A stretch of DNA of 64,000 nt from Allobosea sp. (GTDB taxonomy: Bacteria > Pseudomonadota > Alphaproteobacteria > Rhizobiales > Beijerinckiaceae). The number at the start of each line of letters is the position of its first letter. Within the stretch, counting starts at the first letter, position 1. A program made the position numbers and the translations under genes. The notes below the pieces were generated by a model that was not told the DNA's origin, searched no databases, and was given only the letters and a program-made list of their open reading frames with translations. The DNA lies in the NCBI RefSeq assembly GCF_017308075.1, contig NZ_JAFKFX010000029.1, positions 1-64,000 of the forward strand, given 5' to 3'. Below are positions 43,101 through 51,792 of the stretch, piece after piece.

Positions 43101-44819
43101 TCAATCCGCCTCCAGCGTGACATTCGGTGCGTCGGGCCAGAAGCGCGTGCCGGCCCGCGCCAGGCCGCCGCCGAGGCCCATGGCCAAACCGTCGGCACGC
43201 CAGCAGGCCGCGCCCGTGGTGGCACCACCCGGGCCGAAGGCGATGGCCGTCATGCCACCACCGACATGGGCGACCGGCAGCACGTTCCAGCCGCGCGCGG
43301 CGAGCCCGTCACGCTGGGCAGCGGGTACGGCCTCTTCCACCTCCAGCGCCTCGCCTTGCGTCCACAGCCTGGGCGCCTCGACCGCTTCCTGCAGGCTCAT
43401 GCCATGATCGATCAGGTTGACGAGGGCCTGCATCACCGAGCCGAATATCCGCAAGCCCCCCGGCAGCCCGAGCGCGAAAGCGGGTTGGCCGTCGCGGAAG
43501 ACGATGGTCGGCGCCATCGAGGTGGTGACGCGCTTGCCCGGCGCGATCGACAACGCGTGGCCGGGATGGGGATCGAACAGCGCCATGTAGTTGTTCGGCA
43601 CGATGCCGGTGCCGGGAATGATGAAGCGGGCGCCGAACAATCCGTTGATCGTCTGCGTGCTGGCGACGATGTTGCCCTCGGCGTCGGCCACGGTGACATG
43701 CGTGGTATTGGCCGATTCCGATGAGACCACGCCGGGGGCCCAACTGGCGGTGCGCCTGGTGTCGATGCGGCCACGCCGCTCCCCGGCATAGGCCTTCGAC
43801 ATGAGCTGCTCGACCGGCACCTGAACGAAAGCGGGATCGGCAGTGGCTGCGGCGCGATCGGCGAAGGCGATCTTCAGGGCCTCGCCGAGCAGATGCATGC
43901 TCTCGACCGACCCGAAGCCGAGACCGGCCATATCGTAGTGCTCGAGTATGTTGAGCATCTGCGCGACATGCACGCCACCGGCCGAAGGCGGCGGCGGCCC
44001 GTAAATGTCGAAGCCGCGATAACTGCCGTAAACCGGAGGGCGATCGATCGTCCTGACGGCCATGAGATCGTCGAGCCCGATCAGGCCGCCGGCCCTGGCC
44101 ATGTGATCGCTGATATGCCGGCCGAGCGCGCCGCCATAGAGTGCATCCGGTCCCTCGGCGGCGATGCTGGCGAGCGTGTCCGCGTAATCGCCCGTCACCA
44201 GGCGGTGGCCGGCGGCGAGCGGCGTGCCGCCGGGCAGGTACAGGCGTGCAATTTCGGGGTCCCCGGCCAGATCGGCGGCGGCCTCCGCGATGCAGGCGGC
44301 GAGATAGGGCGTGACGGCAAAGCCGCGCCGGGCATGGCGGATCGCCGGCTCCATGACGTCGGCAAGCGAGAGCCGTCCGAAGCGCCGGTTCGCGTCGCAC
44401 CAACCGCGCAGCGTGCCGGGCGTCGCAACCGCCTTTGCTCCGATCGTGTTCTCGCGATCCACCGTCTCCATATAGGCGGGCATGCGGTCCGAGACCGGGC
44501 GATACATATCGGGCGTGGCGGCACGCGGCGCCGCGCTCAGACCGTCAAGCACGACATGGGTGCCGTCATGCAGGCGGATATGGGAGAGACCGCCGCCGAA
44601 AATGCCGACCATCATCGGCTCGACGACCGTAAGCGTGAACAGGGCCGCGATCGCCGCATCGATGGCGTTTCCGCCGGCCGCCAGCATTTCGGCACCGGCC
44701 GCCGAGGCAAGCGGATGGTTGGTGACGACCATGCCGCGCGAGCCATGCGCCGGCTGCTTTTCCGCGGTGAAACTCACCGCCGCCCTGTCGCGCCAGCCCT
44801 GCATCTGTCTCGCCGTCAT
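43101..44819 (-). CDS. ggt: Gamma-glutamyltransferase family protein (Ntn hydrolase)
   Basis: This 572-residue proenzyme is expected to cleave itself before the catalytic Thr372 in ANTTHVTVADAEGN, giving large and small chains. Other family blocks are VVTNHPLASAAGAEMLAAGGNAIDAAIA near the start and RVTTSMAPTIVFRDGQPAFALGLPGG near the end. The usual GGT periplasmic signal peptide is absent from the start used here (MTARQMQGWRDRAAVSFTAEKQPAH), which suggests a cytoplasmic enzyme, as in related acylases. It converges with the carbamoylase gene, only 2 bp apart. Confidence 0.87.
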   Translation of the reverse strand: MTARQMQGWRDRAAVSFTAEKQPAHGSRGMVVTNHPLASAAGAEMLAAGGNAIDAAIAALFTLTVVEPMMVGIFGGGLSHIRLHDGTHVVLDGLSAAPRAATPDMYRPVSDRMPAYMETVDRENTIGAKAVATPGTLRGWCDANRRFGRLSLADVMEPAIRHARRGFAVTPYLAACIAEAAADLAGDPEIARLYLPGGTPLAAGHRLVTGDYADTLASIAAEGPDALYGGALGRHISDHMARAGGLIGLDDLMAVRTIDRPPVYGSYRGFDIYGPPPPSAGGVHVAQMLNILEHYDMAGLGFGSVESMHLLGEALKIAFADRAAATADPAFVQVPVEQLMSKAYAGERRGRIDTRRTASWAPGVVSSESANTTHVTVADAEGNIVASTQTINGLFGARFIIPGTGIVPNNYMALFDPHPGHALSIAPGKRVTTSMAPTIVFRDGQPAFALGLPGGLRIFGSVMQALVNLIDHGMSLQEAVEAPRLWTQGEALEVEEAVPAAQRDGLAARGWNVLPVAHVGGGMTAIAFGPGGATTGAACWRADGLAMGLGGGLARAGTRFWPDAPNVTLEAD

Positions 44820-45273
44820 CGCTTCCCCCAATTGCCCAAGAGATCTGTTTCCCGCCGACCATAGGCCGAGCCACAATCTGAGCAATGCGATAGCGCTGTC
44901 ACAGTCTGGACTTGTGCGCCCCCCAACCCTTGGAGCGATAGCGGCTTTATCGCCATGCCGAAGTCGGCCTGATGGCCGTAGCTCTCGTGGTAGCGAAGAG
45001 GTCGCAGCGCGGCTTGATCAGGGTCAGGATGATATCGTCCTGCAAGCGCGCACGGCTCAACCGGCGGACCTACCAGGACCTCGCTGACCTGGTTGCGCTC
45101 ATACATCGCAACCTCGATCGAAGCCGCAATGCTCAGCTACACGATTGAAGCGTCAAGCTCGGCTTCCTTTTGCCGTTGCGAATGGCGGCCGCCAATTCTC
45201 GGAGCGCCCTCCGCTTCCGCAGCTGACATCCAGGCGAAGACCCTCACGGCCGCCGCCATTAATCGCATTCTCC
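44820..45273. other. Intergenic region with no convincing gene
   Basis: The gap between ggt and tctC is about 550 bp. Short frames on both strands in 44900-45170 do not resemble a recognised family and lack ribosome-binding sites. One plus-strand stretch near 45030-45140 (CKRARLNRRTYQDLADLVALIHRNL) has the look of a transposase tail but is too short to call. The last 100 bp hold the tct promoter. Confidence 0.4.
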
Positions 45274-45314
45274 ATGCAATATGCATTGACGTTGCAAGGG
45301 GCCGTTTGTAGCTT
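45274..45314 (+). promoter_or_regulatory. Promoter and dyad operator of the tct operon
   Basis: TTGACG (45286-45291) and TAGCTT (45309-45314) are 17 bp apart, 57 bp before tctC. The dyad ATGCA-ATA-TGCAT (45274-45286) touches the -35, the position of a repressor or class II activator site. A GntR/FCD protein is encoded at 51793. Confidence 0.5.
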
Positions 45315-45371
45315 CGCGGAAACCAGGCGCGGCTCGCCGACCCGAACAATCACGCCGTCAGGGAGGTACAA

Positions 45372-46340
45372 ATGCTCAAACGAATGACACTGGCCGCCGT
45401 CGCGCTCGCCGCCTCGGTCCTCGCCGTCCAGGCCAAATATCCGGAACGTCCCATCACGCTGATCGTGCCTTGGGCGGCGGGCGGCGGCACCGATGCGGTG
45501 GCGCGGCTGATCGCGGGAGGGCTGGAACAGGAGCTCGGCACGCCCGTCAACGTCGTCAACCGCGTCGGCGCGGGCGGCGTCATCGCTCATGCCGAAATCG
45601 CGAAGGCGGCACCGGACGGCTACACCATCGGTCTCGCGACGACCGAACTCTCGACCTATTACTGGGGCGCCACCGGCGACATCACCTGGAAGAATTTCAC
45701 GCCGATCGCGCTGGTGAACTTCGACCCGAGCGCCATTCACGTGAATGCGACCTCGCAATGGAAAGCGGCGAAGGAGGTCGTCGAGGCGATCCGCGCCGGC
45801 CAGCCCGGCACCTACAAGATGTCGGGAGTGCCGATCGGCGGCGCCGCCCATCTCGCCTTCGGCGGGCTGCTGCACTCGATTGGCATCGACCCCAACAAGG
45901 TGACGCTCGTCCCGACGCAAGGCGCCGCGCCGGGCTTCCAGCAACTGGCCGCCGGCGGCGTCCATATCGTTGCCTCCTCGCTGCCCGAGGGTGCCTCGAT
46001 GGTCGAAGCCGGCAAAGTGCGCGCGCTCGCGACCATCGGCAAAGAGCGCACCGCAGCCTTTCCGAACGTGCCGACGGCGAACGAGGCACTCGGCGCCAAT
46101 TACAGCGCGGGCGCCTGGCGCGGCATCGTCGCCCCTCCCAAGCTGCCGGCGGATGTCCGTGAGCGGCTGACGAGCAGCCTGAAGAAAGTCTATGAATCCG
46201 AGAACTTCACCAAGACGATGAAGGGCCGCGGCTTCGGCCTGGTCTGGGCCGCCGGTGACGATTTCGCCACCTATCTCGACAAGGACTTCACGCAGACCGG
46301 CGACGTCATGAAGGCGATCGGCATCCGACAGCGCGATTGA
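45372..46340 (+). CDS. tctC: Tripartite tricarboxylate transporter substrate-binding protein TctC
   Basis: This 322-residue extracytoplasmic receptor has a signal peptide at 1-21 (MLKRMTLAAVALAASVLAVQA), and the mature start KYPERPITLIVPWAAGGGTDAVAR carries the Bug-family PITLIVP-AAGGGTD motif. It binds a carboxylate and delivers it to TctAB. AGGGAGGTA precedes the ATG. Bug proteins take many di- and tricarboxylates and aromatic acids; the enzymes downstream favour a sugar acid. Confidence 0.92.
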   Translation: MLKRMTLAAVALAASVLAVQAKYPERPITLIVPWAAGGGTDAVARLIAGGLEQELGTPVNVVNRVGAGGVIAHAEIAKAAPDGYTIGLATTELSTYYWGATGDITWKNFTPIALVNFDPSAIHVNATSQWKAAKEVVEAIRAGQPGTYKMSGVPIGGAAHLAFGGLLHSIGIDPNKVTLVPTQGAAPGFQQLAAGGVHIVASSLPEGASMVEAGKVRALATIGKERTAAFPNVPTANEALGANYSAGAWRGIVAPPKLPADVRERLTSSLKKVYESENFTKTMKGRGFGLVWAAGDDFATYLDKDFTQTGDVMKAIGIRQRD

Positions 46341-46401
46341 ACCCGATCTCTGCCGCGCCGGTCCGATCGCCGGCGCGGCCCGCCGCCGCGCGGAGTGTGC
46401 G

Positions 46402-46872
46402 ATGAAGGTGAATAATCTAGGCCTCGGAATCATCGCCGCATTTGCGGCGCTGTGCCTGGGGATCGCCGGGATACAACTGCCCAATCCCAGCAAGCAGATC
46501 TATGGCCCGGGCTTTTTTCCGCTGCTTCTGGCCGTTCTGCTCGGCGTGACCGCCGTCGCACTGGTCGTCGAGGGTGGCCGCCAGCGCGCGGCGCCGCTCA
46601 TCAGCCTCCAGCCCTGGACCCGCAATCCGGTGTTCCTGCTGCGCTTCGCCGCGATCCCGATCGGCGTGGCCTTCTATGTGCTCTGCGTCGGCACGCTCGG
46701 CTTCCTGCCGACCGTCTCAGTGCTGCTGCTGGCGCTGTTCCTTTCGCTCGGAGTGCGCTGGCAACTGGCCCTCGCTGTCGCCGTCGGCGCCGCACTGCTC
46801 ATGCACAGCCTGTTCCATCTCGGCCTGAGGGTGCAGCTGCCCTGGGGCCTGCTAGAACCGATCCGCTGGTGA
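46402..46872 (+). CDS. tctB: Tripartite tricarboxylate transporter small membrane subunit TctB
   Basis: This 156-residue protein has four transmembrane segments: at the N-terminus (LGLGIIAAFAALCLGIAGIQL), FFPLLLAVLLGVTAVALVVEG, FAAIPIGVAFYVLCVGTLGFLPTVSVLLLALFLSLGV and a C-terminal one ending VQLPWGLLEPIRW. YGPGFFP is the TctB hallmark. It ends 4 bp before tctA. Confidence 0.9.
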   Translation: MKVNNLGLGIIAAFAALCLGIAGIQLPNPSKQIYGPGFFPLLLAVLLGVTAVALVVEGGRQRAAPLISLQPWTRNPVFLLRFAAIPIGVAFYVLCVGTLGFLPTVSVLLLALFLSLGVRWQLALAVAVGAALLMHSLFHLGLRVQLPWGLLEPIRW

Positions 46873-46876
46873 CCCC

Positions 46877-48367
46877 GTGCTCGATGCTTACCTCACCGCA
46901 CTCGAGATGGTGCTCGCCCCGAGCGTCCTTCTCGTCATCATCGCCTCGGCGGCCTATGGCCTCCTGGTCGGAGCGATCCCCGGACTCTCGGCGACCATGG
47001 CGGTCGCCCTTCTCGTCCCGCTGACGTTCTTCATGCCGGCGGTGCCGGCGGTGGCCGCCATCGTCACCGCGTCCTCGATGGCGATCTTCGCCGGCGATAT
47101 CCCCGGCTGCCTGCTGCGCATCCCCGGTACGCCCGCCTCGGCGGCCTATGTCGAGGATTCCTATCGGATGAGCCTGAAGGGCGAGCCGGAGAAGGCGCTC
47201 GGCATCAGCCTCGTCTTCTCGGTGATGGGCGGCCTCTTCGGGAGCGCCGTGCTGATGGCGGCCGCGCCGGCGATCGCCGATTACGCCCTCAAATTCGGGG
47301 CGGTCGAGTTCTTCTGGATTTCGCTGCTCGGCCTGAGCGCGGCCGTATTCATCGGCTCGTCCAGTCCGAGCAAGGGCGTGCTGTCGCTCTTGCTCGGGCT
47401 CATCGTGGCAATGGTGGGCATGAACAATCCGGGCGCGGTGCCGCGGCTGACCTTCGGCTCCACCGACCTGATGGCCGGCATTTCGTTGATCCCGGTCATC
47501 GTCGGCATGTTCGCCCTGTCCGAGGTGCTGCGCCACATGATCAGCCCCTCGGGGTCGCTCGAGATCGTGCAGAAGAAGATCGGCGGCATCTTCGCCAGCA
47601 TGTGGCGCCTCACCAAGCAGTATCCCTGGCAGATACTTCGCGGCAGCACGCTCGGCACCGCGGTCGGGATCCTGCCGGGCGCGGGAGCCGACATGGCGGC
47701 CTGGCTGTCCTATGCCATGAGCAAGCGCTTTTCGAAGGAGCCGGAGAAGTTCGGCACGGGCCATCCCGAAGGCCTGATCGAGGCCGGCGCCTCCAACAAC
47801 AGCGCGGTATCGGGCGCCTGGATCCCGGCACTGGTCTTTGGAATTCCCGGCGACTCCATCACCGCGATCGCCATTGGCGTGCTCTTCATGAAGAATATGA
47901 ACCCGGGCCCGACGATCTTCCTCAATTCGCCGGAGAACGTCTATGCGCTGTTCATCGTCTTCATCCTCGCCAATCTGATCATGCTTCCGCTCGGCTGGGC
48001 CTTGATCAAGGTCTCGGCGAAGATCCTCAAAGCGCCGCGCGATCTGCTCATGCCCGTGATCCTGGTTCTGTCGATCCTGGGAGCCTATGCGATCAACAAC
48101 TCGCTTTTCGACATCTGGGTGATGCTCGGCTTCGGCGTGCTCGCCTTCTTCATGGAGGAGAACGACATCCCGCTCGCGCCGGCCATTCTCGGGCTCGTCC
48201 TCGGGCCGATGATCGAGGAGAACTTCGTGAACTCCATGATCATGTCGGGCGGCAGCTTCGTCGGCCTTGTCGACCGGCCGATCGCGGGCACGCTCGCGCT
48301 GGTGACCGGCACCGTCATCCTGTGGCCGATCGTGGCCGGGCTGCGCAGCCGCAGCCAGCCGGCCTGA
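46877..48367 (+). CDS. tctA: Tripartite tricarboxylate transporter large permease TctA
   Basis: This 496-residue protein has about 11-12 transmembrane segments. It has the duplicated TctA motifs GLLVGAIPGLSATMAVALLVPLTFFMP and GTAVGILPGAGADMAAWLSYAMSKRFSK, followed by FGTGHPEGLIEAGASNNSAVSGAWIPALVFGIPGDS. It transports the carboxylate using the sodium or proton gradient. It starts at a GTG (46877). A 19-bp hairpin terminator follows at 48398. Confidence 0.95.
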   Translation: MLDAYLTALEMVLAPSVLLVIIASAAYGLLVGAIPGLSATMAVALLVPLTFFMPAVPAVAAIVTASSMAIFAGDIPGCLLRIPGTPASAAYVEDSYRMSLKGEPEKALGISLVFSVMGGLFGSAVLMAAAPAIADYALKFGAVEFFWISLLGLSAAVFIGSSSPSKGVLSLLLGLIVAMVGMNNPGAVPRLTFGSTDLMAGISLIPVIVGMFALSEVLRHMISPSGSLEIVQKKIGGIFASMWRLTKQYPWQILRGSTLGTAVGILPGAGADMAAWLSYAMSKRFSKEPEKFGTGHPEGLIEAGASNNSAVSGAWIPALVFGIPGDSITAIAIGVLFMKNMNPGPTIFLNSPENVYALFIVFILANLIMLPLGWALIKVSAKILKAPRDLLMPVILVLSILGAYAINNSLFDIWVMLGFGVLAFFMEENDIPLAPAILGLVLGPMIEENFVNSMIMSGGSFVGLVDRPIAGTLALVTGTVILWPIVAGLRSRSQPA

Positions 48368-48397
48368 GCGCTCGGCGCGCCGGCTATCCCGGATCCC

Positions 48398-48438
48398 AAT
48401 GAAGAAGGCCGGCATCGATGATGCCGGCCTTCTTCATT
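48398..48438. terminator. Bidirectional terminator between tctA and the minus-strand racemase gene
   Basis: AATGAAGAAGGCCGGCATC (48398-48416) pairs perfectly with GATGCCGGCCTTCTTCATT (48420-48438) over a 3-nt loop: 19 bp with AT-rich feet, so either strand gives a GC stem followed by a U-containing tail. It lies 31 bp after tctA and 30 bp beyond the converging gene. Confidence 0.85.
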
Positions 48439-48467
48439 GTCCGCAGTTCGCGCAGGGACGCGATCCG

Positions 48468-49577
48468 TCACCAGTTGCCGTGGGCCTGCCTTGCGCTCAC
48501 CGTGCGGTCAAGCGCTTCCCAGTTCCAGTCGATGCCCAGCCCTGGTTGCTCGGACGGGAAGGCGACCCCGTTCTCGATACGGATGCCGGTATGGGTCACG
48601 AGATCGAGCTGCGGGATGAACTCCAGCCAGCGGCTGTTGGGCACGGCGCAGCACAGGCCGAGGTGGATCTCCATCAGAAAGTGCGGACAAACCGGGATGT
48701 TGAAGCCCTCGGCCATATGCGCGACCTTCAGCCAGGGCGTGATGCCGCCGATACGCGCGACATCGGTCTGCACGATCGAACAGGCACCCGCCTGCATGTA
48801 GTCCTTGAACTGCGACAGGCTGTACATCGATTCGCCGACCGCGATCGGGATCGAGGTCGACTGGCAGAGCCGGCGATGCGCGGCGACGTCATCGGCATGG
48901 ATAGGCTCCTCGAACCAAGCGATATCAAAGGGCTCGAACGCCTTCGCCCGCCGGATCGCCTCGTCCATATGGAACCCTTGGTTGGCATCGGTCATGATGT
49001 CCCATTCGGCTCCGACCGCCTCGCGCACCGCGGCGATGCGGCGCGCATCTTCAGCCGCGTGCGGGCGCCCGAGCTTCAGCTTGGAAGCGCCGAAACCGTC
49101 CTCCTTGGCGCGGATCGCCTCCTCGACCAATTCGGACTGGTCAAGATGCAGCCAGCCATTCTCGGTGTTGTAGAGCTTGATCCGGTCCTTGGCGCCACCG
49201 GCCAGGCGGTGCAATGGCAGGCCGGTCCGGCGCCCGCGCAGGTCCCAGAGCGCGGTGTCGACTGCCGCAAGCGCGAGCGAGGTCACGGGCCCCACGGTGG
49301 TTGCATGGACGCGATACATCAGGTCGCGCCAGATCGCTTCGATGTCGTCGGCCTCGCGGCCGAGCAGCACGGGGACGAGGTGGTCATTCAGCATGTGGAT
49401 CACCGACGAGCCGCCGGTGCCGATCGTGTAGCTGTAGCCGGTCCCGATCACGCCGTCGGCATCCCGGATACGAACGATCGGGGTCTCCTGCAGCTCGAAG
49501 CTCTGGACCGCATCGGTCCGCTTCACCTTGGGCTTCAGGTCCGCCTGCAGCACCTGCACTCCGACGATCTTAGCCAT
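48468..49577 (-). CDS. Mandelate racemase/muconate lactonizing enzyme (enolase superfamily)
   Basis: This 369-residue TIM-barrel enzyme has the catalytic set of the mandelate racemase subgroup: KLK (Lys166, Lys168), metal ligands Asp197 (TDANQGF), Glu223/224 (WFEEP) and Glu249 (GES), and His299 (CPHF). Members abstract the proton next to a carboxylate, usually as sugar-acid dehydratases or racemases. The start MAKIVGVQ was chosen because GGGAGG precedes it. It is divergent from the hydroxyacid dehydrogenase operon and shares its control region. Confidence 0.9.
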   Translation of the reverse strand: MAKIVGVQVLQADLKPKVKRTDAVQSFELQETPIVRIRDADGVIGTGYSYTIGTGGSSVIHMLNDHLVPVLLGREADDIEAIWRDLMYRVHATTVGPVTSLALAAVDTALWDLRGRRTGLPLHRLAGGAKDRIKLYNTENGWLHLDQSELVEEAIRAKEDGFGASKLKLGRPHAAEDARRIAAVREAVGAEWDIMTDANQGFHMDEAIRRAKAFEPFDIAWFEEPIHADDVAAHRRLCQSTSIPIAVGESMYSLSQFKDYMQAGACSIVQTDVARIGGITPWLKVAHMAEGFNIPVCPHFLMEIHLGLCCAVPNSRWLEFIPQLDLVTHTGIRIENGVAFPSEQPGLGIDWNWEALDRTVSARQAHGNW

Positions 49578-49602
49578 TCCGCAACAGCCTCCCATTGACT
49601 TC

Positions 49603-49644
49603 TTGCGCCGTGTCTCGGCTTGGAATAATGAACTTCGTATGCAT
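49603..49644 (+). promoter_or_regulatory. Promoter candidate for the hydroxyacid dehydrogenase operon
   Basis: TTGCGC (49603-49608) and TAATGA (49626-49631) are spaced 17 bp, followed by a palindromic ATGCAT (49639-49644), the half-motif also seen at the tct promoter. A strong GGGAGGAG ribosome-binding site precedes the ATG at 49670. Confidence 0.4.
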
Positions 49645-49669
49645 TAAGCGTTTTTGGGAGGAGCGCGCA

Positions 49670-50626
49670 ATGACTAATCGAGAGGTGAAGGTCGCGCTGT
49701 GCGGCGATTGGCCCGACGCCCTGGTCGATCGGCTGGAGCGGCTGCTGCCGGACTGCCGGATCGTGAACCGCGCCCATCTCGATCACGCCGCGGCGCGCGC
49801 TTGCGAGGTGCTGATTCCGCTGGGCATGGCCGTCACCGAGGAGTTGCTCGCCGGCAGCGCGATCAAGCTCGTCCACCAGTTCGGCGTCGGCTACGACAAG
49901 GTCGACACCGCCGCCGCCAAGCGCCATGGCGTGCAGGTCGCCAACGCGCCCTCGGAGTTCTCGGGAATGGCCGCCTCCGTGGCCGAGCACGCAGTGATGC
50001 TCGTCCTGGCCTGCGCGCGCCTGCCTTCCGAGTCGGCCGAGAAGATCGAGACCCGGCGCTGGGTCTGGACCGAGCACCTCAATCTCGGCCTGGCCGGCAA
50101 ATGCGCCGGGCTGATCGGCCTCGGAAACATCGGCTCGGCCGTGGCGCAGCGGCTGCGCGCCTTCGACATGAGGCTCGTCGGCGTCAAGCGGACCGCGCCG
50201 GAGACGACGCCTGACGGCTTCGCCTGGGTCGGCGGGCTAGACCGGCTCGACGCCCTCTGCGCGGAAGCGGACTTCATCGTCGTGACGGCGCCCCACAACG
50301 CCCAGTCGGACGCTCTGGTCGATGCCGCCTTCCTCGCCCGGATGAAGCCGAACGCCTCCCTGATCAATGTCGGCCGGGGTGCGATCGTCGACGAAGAGGC
50401 CTTGATCGGCGCCCTCGATCAGGGGCGCATCCGCGCGGCCGGTCTCGACACCGTACGCCAGGAGCCTCCGGCCGAAGGCAGCCGCCTCGTCGGCCATCCG
50501 CGCATCGCGCTGACGCCGCACATCGCCGGCGTGACAGAAATTGCCTTCGACGGCACCACTGCGATGATCGGCGAGAATATTCGCAGGCTTCGCGCCGGCG
50601 AAGCACTCCGCTTCCGCGTCGCCTGA
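49670..50626 (+). CDS. D-2-hydroxyacid dehydrogenase (NAD-binding)
   Basis: This 318-residue enzyme of the D-isomer-specific 2-hydroxyacid dehydrogenase family has the cofactor loop [19 protein letters not shown] near residue 145, catalytic Arg in [13 protein letters not shown], Glu in [12 protein letters not shown] and His in [12 protein letters not shown]. The family reduces 2-oxo acids to D-2-hydroxy acids or oxidises them in reverse. It begins the unit with the second enolase-superfamily gene (9 bp downstream) and the GntR regulator. A longer in-frame extension to 49595 lacks family residues. Confidence 0.92.
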   Translation: MTNREVKVALCGDWPDALVDRLERLLPDCRIVNRAHLDHAAARACEVLIPLGMAVTEELLAGSAIKLVHQFGVGYDKVDTAAAKRHGVQVANAPSEFSGMAASVAEHAVMLVLACARLPSESAEKIETRRWVWTEHLNLGLAGKCAGLIGLGNIGSAVAQRLRAFDMRLVGVKRTAPETTPDGFAWVGGLDRLDALCAEADFIVVTAPHNAQSDALVDAAFLARMKPNASLINVGRGAIVDEEALIGALDQGRIRAAGLDTVRQEPPAEGSRLVGHPRIALTPHIAGVTEIAFDGTTAMIGENIRRLRAGEALRFRVA

Positions 50627-50634
50627 GGCACACC

Positions 50635-51750
50635 ATGAAGATCATCAAGGTCGAGCCCTTTATCCTGCATATCCCGGTCACGAGCGGGCAGATCTCCGAT
50701 TCGACCCATACGATCTCGCATTGGGGCGTGGTCGGCTGCCGCATCGAGACGGAGACCGGCCTTTCCGGCTACGGTTTCACCGGAACTCATGCGCATCTGC
50801 CGTCGGACAGGCTGATCACCGCCTGCATACGCGACTGCTATGCACCGCTGCTGCTCGGCGAGGACGCCGGCGAAATCACGCGGCTCTGGCACCGTCTGGC
50901 CCGATCGCCGGCACTGCAGTGGATCGGCCGCGCCGGCATCACCCAGCTCGCCCTTGCGGCGGTCGACGTGGCGCTCTGGGATCTCAAGGCCAAGGCGGCG
51001 GAGCAACCGCTCTGGCATGTCCTCGGCGGCGCGACCAGTACGGTCCTCGACGCCTACAACACCGACATCGGCTGGCTCTCGATTCCGGACGACGCATTGG
51101 TCGCGGGCAGCGTCGCCGCCGTCGAAAAAGGCGGTTTCCGGCGCATCAAGCTCAAGGTCGGCCATGCCGACCCGAACACCGACCTCACGCGCATCGAGAA
51201 GGTGCGCAGGGCGGTTGGCGACAGCGTCACCATTGCGGTGGACGGCAACGGGAAATGGGATCTCCCGACCTGCATGCGCTTCTGCGCCCGGGCCGAGGCC
51301 TATGATTTGCTCTGGTTCGAGGAGCCGCTCTGGTACGACGACGTCGCCTCCCACGGCGCACTGGCCCGGGCGACCACGATCCCGGTTGCGCTCGGCGAGC
51401 AGCTCTACACGCTCGACGCCTTCAACGCCTTCCTCGACGCCGGAGCGATCCATTATGTCCAGCCGGACGTGACCCGCCTCGGGGGCATCACCGAATACAT
51501 TCAAGTGACGGATGCAGCCCATGCCCGGCGCCTGCCGGTCGCCCCGCATGCCGGCGACATGTCTCAGGTTCACGTCCACCTCGCCTTCTGGCATCCCGCC
51601 TCGACGATTCTGGAGTATATCCCCTGGATCAAGGACTGGTTCGAAGAGCCCGCCGCGGTCGAGGCCGGCGCCTTTCGGCGCCCACAACGGCCGGGCGCGA
51701 GTTCGACACCAAGCGAGGAGGCGTTCAGGCGGTTCGCCCAGCCCGCCTGA
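50635..51750 (+). CDS. Mandelate racemase/muconate lactonizing enzyme, second copy
   Basis: This 371-residue enolase-superfamily enzyme has Lys172/Lys174 (RIKLKVG), Asp203 (VDGNGKWD), Glu229/230 (WFEEP), Glu255 (LGEQ) and His305 (APHAGDMSQ). It resembles the enzyme at 48468 only in the fold and active site, so it is a distant paralogue and probably handles a different stereoisomer or step. It ends 42 bp before the GntR gene and is likely co-transcribed with it. Confidence 0.9.
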   Translation: MKIIKVEPFILHIPVTSGQISDSTHTISHWGVVGCRIETETGLSGYGFTGTHAHLPSDRLITACIRDCYAPLLLGEDAGEITRLWHRLARSPALQWIGRAGITQLALAAVDVALWDLKAKAAEQPLWHVLGGATSTVLDAYNTDIGWLSIPDDALVAGSVAAVEKGGFRRIKLKVGHADPNTDLTRIEKVRRAVGDSVTIAVDGNGKWDLPTCMRFCARAEAYDLLWFEEPLWYDDVASHGALARATTIPVALGEQLYTLDAFNAFLDAGAIHYVQPDVTRLGGITEYIQVTDAAHARRLPVAPHAGDMSQVHVHLAFWHPASTILEYIPWIKDWFEEPAAVEAGAFRRPQRPGASSTPSEEAFRRFAQPA

Positions 51751-51792
51751 ACGCATCGACTGATGTGAGCGGCTTTGAAAGGCGCAGGCAGC

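Noticed and set aside
45030-45140. Possible transposase tail (CKRARLNRRTYQDLADLVALIHRNL) upstream of tctC
   Set aside because: Only about 40 codons, no catalytic motif and no terminal repeats; not separable from chance.
46799-48415. 538-codon minus-strand frame opposite tctA
   Set aside because: Very Arg/Asp/His-rich without any domain. TctA on the plus strand is unambiguous.
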